A stretch of DNA of 64,000 nucleotides from Toxorhynchites rutilus septentrionalis (Eukaryota; Arthropoda; Insecta; Diptera; Culicidae): the NCBI RefSeq assembly GCF_029784135.1, contig NC_073745.1, positions 236,873,664-236,937,663 of the forward strand. The letters are read 5' to 3'. Position 1 is the stretch's first letter. Each line of letters begins with the position of its first letter. The notes under the pieces were generated by a model, which did no database searches, was not told where the DNA came from, and saw only the letters and a program-made list of their open reading frames with translations. Position numbers and translations under genes: made by a program. This document shows positions 55,950-64,000 of the stretch, piece by piece.

Positions 55950-57010
55950 TCAAAACCGCCGCTGCATTGGCCGGACATGTGGATGCAATAGCTGCGTACT
56001 TTGGTCTTAATGCTGACAGAATTGTGGCCCAGAGCTATGATGGCGCTACTGTAATGTCCATAGATAAACCTGGTGTACACACATTGTTGAAACAATGGTT
56101 TCCAAAAGCTGGATCTATTCACTGTCGCGCACATGTATTGTTGCTTCACTCGTGCACAAACAAGGAAACGTCAAGGTTTTTCAATACGATCTCATCTCTC
56201 GCAGTCACCAAAACACAGCGAGACATTGAGGCAATTTACGGAGACCAAAATACCAAATGTTTGCAAAACCAAATGGTCATATAATTCGCGAATGATCAAA
56301 ATAGTTGACTTGGATTATGCACCTATCAATCAATGTTTGGGTGAGATTTTCCTTGACGACAGTGTCTTTGATGCTGAAACTTTTTACTACATCCAAAGGA
56401 TTTCGCGCATTCATGCTTGTTTTCAACACTGTAGTCTTGCTCAAACTTTTTGCGAGCATTTTTGCATATACAGATGTTCTTTATCAAATTTTGCTTAAAA
56501 AGGAGTTACGTCATCAATTGCCGTCGTTTATATGAATCGATCATAGACAAAATTATTGACGAAATGACAAAACGGTTCAAGGAACTAGATGAATAAAAAA
56601 TCGTCGCTTTGTTGAATCACGAAAAATTTGCCGATTTCGATATCGCATTCCCTACACGGAATTTGAAAATGCTTATGTCATACCACTCGAAATTCGATGA
56701 AGCGAAGCTTTGTAATAAGCTGACCGTTCTTTACTCACGCGATAGGTTTAGGAGGAAAACAAATTATAGACATAATTTCGATCATCGTTGGACAAAACCT
56801 GCATCAAAGCTTCCTCGAAACGGCTGGACAGAATGATACTGACATTGCTTAATACAACGGCATCTGTTGAAAGAACTTTCTGTGTTGTTCGACGGATCAA
56901 GAATTATTTGCGGTCGAATCTGACCAGAAACTTTTATTCGGAATTATGATGATGGCTGTGGAAAAAATTTCCTTTATGAGATGATGCAGATGCCTATATT
57001 TTATGAGGAA
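55950..57010 (+). pseudogene. hAT transposase, decayed
   Basis: IVAQSYDGATVMSIDKPGVH then QWFPKAGSIHCRAHVLLL, the hAT catalytic D and CxxH-type region. Later NTTASVERTFCVVRRIKNYL, the C-terminal dimerisation signature. Frames shift several times and stops interrupt. Its ends were not found. Confidence 0.75.
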
Positions 57011-57182
57011 ATCATTTATAAGTTTGTTATAAGTTGATCGTAGGATTGTTTTGTTATATAGTTGAATGTTGAGAAATAAAAATGTAAAAAATTTGTCATC
57101 GCAATACTGTTGTTTTAACCAGTGACTTAGAATACCAATAAATATTCACGAGTAATATATTTTGAAGTGACTTCCCCAAATC

Positions 57183-57207
57183 CCTCTCTCTCTCTCTCTT
57201 TCTCTCT
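57183..57207. repeat. CT-rich simple repeat
   Basis: (CT)n with one interruption. Confidence 0.9.
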
Positions 57208-58295
57208 GTCACACATGCACGTTTGCATGCATCGATGTTTGAGTTCACTGTGATTTGACAAACGCTACAGGTGAGCTACATTTTTTTTTCTATCGTACAC
57301 GACAATTACTCACACGTATAAAATAGCGTGCAGTGTGTGTGCGCACTATTTTGCTCGCTGCTCGCTATTTACTAATACTAACGCGAAGACTTTTATAGCA
57401 TACTTGATAAATGTCTAAGTTTGTTAGTTTGAATTCACAATGGGTGGAAAATAAACCGTCCATTGATGGGGTAACTACTTTTTTGCATCAAGAATCAAGT
57501 TTTCGTTCCTCTTTATATGGACGTAAAAAAAGATTGCGTACGCGGGTACAAAATTAGTGTCAGGGGAAAAGGAAGTGTGGATTGAAGTCAGTAGAATGAA
57601 GAGGCAGATTTGTATTCATTAGTCGAGTCAGTTAAAATAACCACTGATTAGACTAGTTCACCAGTCATTCTCGCTAGTTAATTCATTTTCTAGTCAAGTC
57701 ATTTTTTGTTGGCGGCGACTGCCGAAGCAGTTCTAGTCGGAGCGGTGCTACTAGGAGTAGAGTCAGTCTTCATTTTTCACCTTCGAAGATTTTGGGCCCT
57801 GTTGATGACAATAACAAACGAGTTCATTTTGTTCATATCGCTGATGCATGAACAAATTTGCTATAATGAATGAATGCGGCATTGAGTGGGGTTCAAAACT
57901 TCGCTGTTATTTATACTTTGAATATCAAAAGCAACAAATTGATATTCATCACATTCGAAACGATATTCGTTCTGGCATTGATTTTGAGCCAAAATTCAAA
58001 ATTAACCCTTCTGCAACACAACAAAATAGTTTCACCTGTCCAAAATCGCCCATAAATTCTCAATAGTCGGGGCTTTGTGGTGGCTACATCATTGATTTGA
58101 TCCGGTCCGATCGGAAGAATGCTGCCTCGTCGCTCTTCCGTCACACTCGGAGTCACCTTTCCTTGTTTAACATCTCGAACGTGGACTCATCCTACCAAAT
58201 AAAGCGCTACCAGCACTCCCTAAGTATACCCCAAAAGTGCCCATTTAGGAACACAAAATTATTTTTTTGTTTTTCTAAAAAATAAATCAACGTTA
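57208..58295. other. Unassigned, probable element relics
   Basis: A minus-strand frame at 57911-58156 (ERRGSILPIGPDQIN; RIYGRFWTGETILLCC) looks like a protein fragment, but I cannot name the family. Confidence 0.35.
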
Positions 58296-58480
58296 TTGAA
58301 ATGGCAAGATGTTTCTATTAACTTACATTTTTCTTACAATTTCGTTAACGTAAATATCGAATGGACCAAAAACGCTTATCACGATGTAATTTTGGAATAT
58401 ATGGGTAATCAATTTCCTGATTTTTTAAATTTTCCTTCAAAGTTTTTCGAAAATTTTCCCTTTTTTCTCGTCGTAACATT
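58296..58480 (-). repeat. Helitron-like fragment
   Basis: The reverse complement contains attacatcgtgataagcg and tggtccattcgat, matching 16390-16425 of the tandem Helitron-like block. Confidence 0.5.
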
Positions 58481-58542
58481 GACAATATTTCAATATTATA
58501 TTCTCGAAAAATTAGGATCTTCGTTGTAGTAATTATTAATTA

Positions 58543-59412
58543 TGGGCCCTATTCCAGAAAACGAGACGAGCAATTCGTCTTGTCTCGGCTTCAGTCACTG
58601 TCGAGAAAAACATTGAAATGTTTTATTTGGTAGACTGGAGAGACTTCAGTCAGTTTTTCTCGGTATGATCAGTGATGTCAGATGAGAAGACATGTTTTTG
58701 TTTTGAGAAAAACAACAAACAGTTTTAAAATCGATCAATCGATACTCTTTTCTCAGTGCCAAAATATTAAAAAAACCTAACAAAAAGGAATAAGTTTCAT
58801 ATATCTTTTGGTTTCATTGATATTTTTCCTCGAGCATATGGTTTCATCACTCAGACGTTTTGTTATTATGGATTTATTGGGGGCAATGTTTGTTCACCTA
58901 ATCAACGATTTATCAAGGAAAGTTTTAAATCTATATATATGTATTTCCAATAAAGTAGTTGTTTTGAATTACTCATTTTCGTTCAATATGTGAAGACCCT
59001 TTTCGTGCCGTGTTAATATTCAAAACTGTCATCTAGCATCCCTGGATATGAGTTCAATGTTTACATTTGGTTGTGTTGTTTGGAAGAGGCCCATTTGAAA
59101 ATCTGAAATATCTTACAATTACTGAATTGAATTTGATGGTTGCAGTTGAAAACATACATTGCTTATGCAATACTAGTTTAGCCGTGAAACCATTTTTGAA
59201 GATAAAAGCGAAGCAGAAGAATACCGATGCTTTCAATCAACAAGGTGAACAAACACATCAAACAAACTAGATGATTCGACTGATTCATTGACGAGCGCGG
59301 CCAATCGGTCGTCGAACCAGACGAGCCTCGTCTGTTTTTAGTCGAGCTCGGCTTCTGGAATATGAAAACAAACGAGACCAGCGCTCGTCTGCTCGCTTTC
59401 TGGAATAGGGCC
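58543..59412. mobile_element. TIR element with gggccctattccagaaa ends
   Basis: Left gggccctattccagaaaacg and right, in reverse complement, gggccctattccagaaagcg, then gag. About 870 bp. Subterminal gacgag, ctcgtct and gtctcg motifs crowd both ends. Target duplication is probably TAT. A short internal frame (59067-59270) is not convincing. Confidence 0.75.
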
Positions 59413-60039
59413 CTATGTTATTTTTTCATAGTTTAAAGATAGAGAGCGCTATATTTTTGAATATTTTTTCTTGAAAGCTGAGGTTTTTTTTCATAACATA
59501 CCTAGAAATTAAAGACGTGTCTTTGCAACTGCAACTGGCTAGACCTATGCGACTAGAATCTAATTTTTTCGTAAGTGTTTTTTTTTTCAAAAAAGCTCAC
59601 TAGCTCATTGACTTCAATTTTGTATGTCGATTATCTGAATCGGTCCAGTAGTAACCGTAATAACAGTAACAGTAGTTATGAATTTTTGAAAAAGTATGTT
59701 TTGGAAGAAAAGGAAAAAAATATTTTTCGAACCATCGTTTAACATTGAAAAATCATAACTTTAAAACGACAAAAATCGCATCTCTGATTTTTTGATATGT
59801 TATGTAAAAAAACACAGCTTTCAAGAAAAAATATAAAAAATACACCGCCCTTTAGTCCAAAGCCATGAAAACATAAAAAATGAAATACAATCAATAATTA
59901 CGAAAACAAAATCCAACTTTTTTGCAAGTATAATATTTTTCCAAAAAAAATTCTAATTTTCTTTAATTCGTCGTCATCCAAATCGGTCCAGCAGTTCAAA
60001 AGTTATGAATTTTCGAAAAAAAGTCATTTTTGGAAAAAT
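59413..60039. repeat. Fragment related to the 47150-48345 fold-back element
   Basis: Shares agagagcgctatattt, cttgaaagctgaggtttttt and tcataacatac with the fold-back element. Much of the interior is A/T homopolymer-rich. Confidence 0.5.
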
Positions 60040-60213
60040 TGAAGGTCGTGTATATCAGTGGTCAGATAATGTGAAAGTCATGATAAAAAAAAGTGCATGA
60101 GCCTATCACTCACTGACAAATTCCGAAAAGTCCTATAGCTTTGCTATGAAACTTTCTGTCGCGTATAATCCGCACCGCGGATCATCCGCTCGCGGATAAT
60201 AGGGGTTCCACTG
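60040..60213. mobile_element. 3' part of pogo/Tigger-like MITE
   Basis: Matches the right half of 24769-25110: aaggtcgtgtatatcagtgg, cgcggatcatccgctcgcgg and end ggataataggggttccactg, then TA. Confidence 0.75.
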
Positions 60214-60275
60214 TATACCACTTTTCACAAAAATCTGAGAACCACTATATCGGTTTGACAAGAATTGGCTGTACA
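60214..60275. repeat. Terminus of the fold-back family
   Basis: caaaaatctgagaaccacta then tatcggtttgacaagaattg, as at 48295-48340. Confidence 0.6.
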
Positions 60276-60894
60276 TAGATGGATAAATATATAGGAATGC
60301 GTTACTCGGCATAAAAATCCATTTCCACACATTTGGCGATCCATTTTTATTTTTATAGATGAGCTAAAATACTCATCGAATACACCAAAATATGTGTGAA
60401 CAACATTCCGAAACAGCTGAAAGCTGTCGTTATGTGCAAGGGTTTCCACTTTGAATATCCTGAACTATATCAAGATCTCCGGAATCAGGATGGAAAACGG
60501 TGATACTGAACGAATATGAATTTGGATGCGACTGTCACGACTTTCCATCCAGTTTTCCAGAAGTTGATGATTGAGTAGCGATTGGCGCTGACCTACAATC
60601 AATTGAATATCTTTTAGAGCTGCAGCAAACTGCACCTAAGTCATATATGCTTATCGGCGAAATTTCGTGGAAGGTTCGTCACGCGAAACGTCAATGAAAA
60701 ATTGTGGAAAGTGGCTCGAGACATGAGAAATCGAAAGAAATCTTCAACGAATGAAAGCGAGGAATACTCACTTGAATGGATTTTTAGTTTTGCAGGTTTG
60801 TCCTGATTCCGTTCCCGTCTATAAAACATGTTTGAGATATATCACAAGATAGGTGCGATCTTGATTCTGAGTTTACGATGGTAATATTCTCTCT
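60276..60894. other. No supported gene
   Basis: AT-rich intronic sequence of MED23, or intergenic; short frames only. Confidence 0.4.
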
Positions 60895-63090
60895 TGCTCT
60901 ACTTTCTTATAACAATTTTGTTCCAGAATCGGATAAAATTAAATTCAACTTCTTGGAAAGCCTTTACTTGACGATTTTTTTAATCAGTTTGTGGAGCATA
61001 ATATTATTTCTGATGATTGGAGGCAAGTTCGAGTTAATGCTATTAAAAACCGCGTCCGACTTCAATTCGTATTGCCCAATAGCGGTGCTGTTTTGTATAC
61101 GGAATTGTTGGAGAAAATTATCTTGTTTCGCCTTGATCGATGAGTTGAAACAAATGGACTACTCTCAGATATACAATATGGGTTTAGCGGGGGTGAGGGG
61201 ACGAATGATTGCCTTGCACTGTTTTTTTTACAGAAATTCAAATGGCTTACGCAAAAAAAATGTAAGGGGTTGTATCTAGGACACAACCGCATATTTTCGA
61301 CGTAGAACTACGCAATTATATTATGCAATACACTTCAAATAATATTTTAGAATGCGTTGAAATTTTTGTAATAGATTATGTTCTTCGTTACAAATAAATT
61401 TGATGAACGTCCTTTTGCGTTTGATATGACGCCTAGGATTACCAGAATATGTGAACGGAAGAATTTTCAAACGATCATTGTATTTTACATTTCTCTCTGA
61501 AATTATTGCACATCTCATGTTTACGTAGTTCTCGAACCGCGAAAGTTCATTCACCTGTAATATCTGAAATGAAGATTTTACTAGCCTTCTCAGTTTAAGA
61601 GGGAAACATATTCCGGTCTGCACAGCGACAAGCGAGTACAAAAGTACTCAACACCAAATCATACCCCCAACCTGCATATATTTGCAGAGCGGATTCCCCC
61701 AGGCACATCAATTTTGAAGTCGGTGTTAGGGAAACACAGCTCAGTGGGAATAACTACCTCTGACTTGCATGTTTTGACAAAGCGGATTCCCCCAGGCACA
61801 TTGATTTTGGAGTCGTGTTAGGGAAATACAGCTTGATGGGAACCAAAATACCCCCGACTTGCATGTGTATTTGCAAATCCACAGGTACATCGATTTTGAA
61901 GTCTGTGTTGGAGAAACTGTAAATCGGGCCAATCGAAACTTGGCAGTTAGGGCGTTTAGATAATGCTTGACATTTTACAGTTATTCAATTGTTCGTCTCA
62001 TGAAAAATACCATTCTATTCATTGTGATAGACGAGTAGAAATATTTCCTATCAATTGATGCAAACATCTTTCCGATCTGTTAAGAAATGTTCGAGTTATA
62101 AGCATTCGAAATACGGGTAGGGTTAGCACACAAATCGGCAGAACAAATGTATGGGGAAAAAGGAAGTTCTTCCAGTTTTCATGTATTTAAACCATGTATT
62201 TAAACCGAGATTAGCGAATTGTAATTTATAGCATATCAAACAGATCTTAGAGAATTTCCGATCTGATTGGCATGCAAATCATGAGAATACGTTCACAATG
62301 AAAATAATTATTAATAATTATTAACGTTAATCTTATTCCATAAAAACGTGACCTGTATCTCAACTTCACTCAAAGTTATTGATATTTCTTCTCAAAGAAT
62401 ACGCTCTTTTCAATTGCTTGTCATTCTTTCTGATTTGGCACCCTTCCGGAAAGACGTAGTTCTACGTCAAAACAAATGGCTTCAGTTTTCTTGGGCATAG
62501 AGGGAACCGTTGATTCAATATATGTATTGTCGGATAAATTACACTCTCGGGGTCTGCCGCCTCTATTGAATAATATGTTTTATAAGTTGCCTTGTGAAAA
62601 ACATTAAAATTTTTCTCACGGAGATTCGGCAGTAAGTCGGATTTTCTACATAGGTATCCCCCAGGGTTCATGTTTAATTCCTATTTTGTACAACTTCTAC
62701 GTAAGCGACATTGACAATTGCCTTACACAAAATTGCAGCCTAAGATAAATTGCAGATGATTAAGTGGTTTCTATCGCAAAGTCAGAAGAATCCGACCTGC
62801 GACAACTTTTACAAGATACTTTGAACAATTTTCCAACCTGGAGCATTCGTCTAGGGCTTGAGTTCTCCACGGAGAAAACAGATACTGTCGTCTGTTCTAG
62901 GAATCAGAAGCAAAGATTCTCCATACAATTACTGTCTGCTCTTCAGCGTGGCGCTGGGAAGTGTTATGTGGAGAGCGGGCTTCAACATGCGGGGCACGAT
63001 TTTGAACGAGTCAGTAGGGGAATCGGGGGAAAAACGGACATGTTAAGAAGAACTTCAATTATATCTTTGGATACTTATGTTTCCTAAAAT
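60895..63090 (+). pseudogene. Jockey-type reverse transcriptase, interrupted
   Basis: The first part (60990-61260) gives DDWRQVRVNAIKNRV, LLEKIILFRLDR and GTNDCLALFFL. After a repeat insertion, the second part (62474-63090) gives PLLNNMFYKLPCE, IGIPQGSCLIPILYNFYVSD and IADD (catalytic box), then LQDTLNNFPTWSIRLGLEFS. Frames break in both parts and a stop follows IADD. Gene order matches RT domains of mosquito Jockey elements. Confidence 0.75.
61260..62473 (+). mobile_element. Best-bounded copy of repeat family A
   Basis: Inserted in the Jockey RT between the codons for LTQK and for MASVFLG-type sequence. 5' end aaggggttgtatctaggaca then caaccgcatattttcgacgt. 3' end gcacccttccggaaagacgt then agttctacgtca. 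About 1.21 kb. Contains three imperfect tandem units of about 90 bp (61690-61920, gcggattcccccaggcacat). No ORF of its own, so non-autonomous. Confidence 0.72.
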
Positions 63091-63679
63091 TTTGACGCAG
63101 TTTCTCGTCATTCAATATACTGTTTTTCTACCTATTTGTCCAAATATTTGACAAAAAAGTGTTTTTCAATGTTTTTACTGAAATTAAAATAGACCGAAAT
63201 ATCCGACATTTTTTTCGATGAGGGTAATATGGACATATAGTGGGAGGAATATGGACAGGTTTGTAATATATGAAGCGTAGAGGTTTATCGATCGCGAGAG
63301 GAATTAAATCAAGGTCTGAGCTCATCACGAATGTCCGTTAAATGATGAAAAAATCGAATTGATCCACCTAGAAGTGATATCGTGCTTTTCAGCAGTATAA
63401 ACGGACAGACCATCAACTATTTTGCTTTTGGTTCCAGTCAGCTTCTAAACAGTCCACATTTGGCGATTCCGTTTATAGACATAGGACATTCCTTAGGAAT
63501 AGGTTAAACAGACTTTTCACAGTCCATCTCACTCCCACTGGTAACTGTTCGTTTTTACCTCACCAGTACAATTATTTCAATAGTTTAAATTTTACACTCA
63601 AAAATCAATTGACTTTTCCGTACATACCTAATATGCGTTTGTATACCCGACTGAAACACGAAGCAGGGCTGATTGGGCT
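63091..63679. other. No supported gene
   Basis: AT-rich, short frames only. Confidence 0.4.
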
Positions 63680-64000
63680 TGGGGTGGGTTTAGACTAGGG
63701 ATATATTCATGTGAAGAAATATGATGAGATTTATAGAAATCGCATCAACCGTTTACACTAGCGTGAACTTCTATAATGAATATATTCATATTTTCGGTGA
63801 ATTTATTCACCTGAAGTAGAACTGCATCCAACTTTAGTGATTTCTCACCAGTGAGAAATTCACAAGCGTTTACATATGCTGAATTTATTCAAGTTATATA
63901 TACCTCGAATAAGTGTATCATATTTATTCTCACCCGTTTACACATATTTTCACGTGAATAAATCCATCTATAGCTATAGGTCTCCCTAATGTAAACCCGC
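63680..64000. mobile_element. 326-bp MITE, copy 2, cut by window edge
   Basis: Reverse complement of 35214-35539 with few differences. Starts tggggtgggtttagactagg and ends ctaatgtaaacccgc at the last base, so about three bases lie outside the window. Confidence 0.85.

Overview
The window is eukaryotic nuclear DNA from an insect, most likely a mosquito (Culicidae, probably Aedes-like). The reasons are spliced genes with short GT-AG introns, CYP4-type cytochrome P450s, MED23 and ADCK5 homologues, and a very dense load of transposons typical of mosquitoes: a DD37E (ITmD37E-type) element, a DD34D mariner, a BEL/Pao LTR element, Jockey-like and other non-LTR elements, Helitron ends, hAT elements, many TTA- or TA-flanked MITEs, and a tRNA-derived SINE. 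The species is inferred, not proven.

Layout. 1-7.9 kb is mostly repeats, with one possible Pro/Gln-rich exon on the minus strand (3739-3950). 7.9-10.4 kb holds a head-to-head gene pair: a small three-exon membrane-protein gene on the minus strand (7916-8437) and an ADCK5-like UbiB-family kinase on the plus strand (8512-10246 or slightly beyond). 10.8-30 kb is a transposon graveyard: a non-LTR 3' fragment, a 6.2-kb TIR element (11759-17955) that contains a 4.3-kb internally deleted BEL/Pao element and tandem Helitron-like units, a full-length dead mariner, an RT fragment, a THAP-domain gene or pseudogene, a non-LTR endonuclease region split by a pogo/Tigger-like MITE, and a hAT element carrying a dead DDE transposase.

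30.4-51.7 kb is a tandem cluster of three apparently intact plus-strand P450 genes, called A, B and C here. Spliced, they give 504, 508 and 512 residues with no frame breaks. They share some intron positions. A and C each have one private intron swollen to about 5.6-5.7 kb by nested repeats. Gene C has arginine in place of the I-helix glutamate that carries the covalent haem link in many CYP4 enzymes. Between B and C lies a 3.45-kb hAT composite with a near-perfect 8-bp target duplication.

51.9-53.8 kb is the C-terminal part (four exons, minus strand) of MED23, convergent with P450 C. Its N-terminal exons are not visible, so they probably lie beyond position 64000 across a long intron filled with repeats. 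That intron holds a SINE with 14-bp target duplications and a Jockey RT interrupted by a 1.2-kb dispersed element. The window ends inside a MITE whose second copy, in opposite orientation, lies in the large intron of P450 A.

Only ADCK5, the small divergent gene, the three P450s and MED23 look like functional host genes. I saw no operon, CRISPR, rRNA or genuine tRNA gene.
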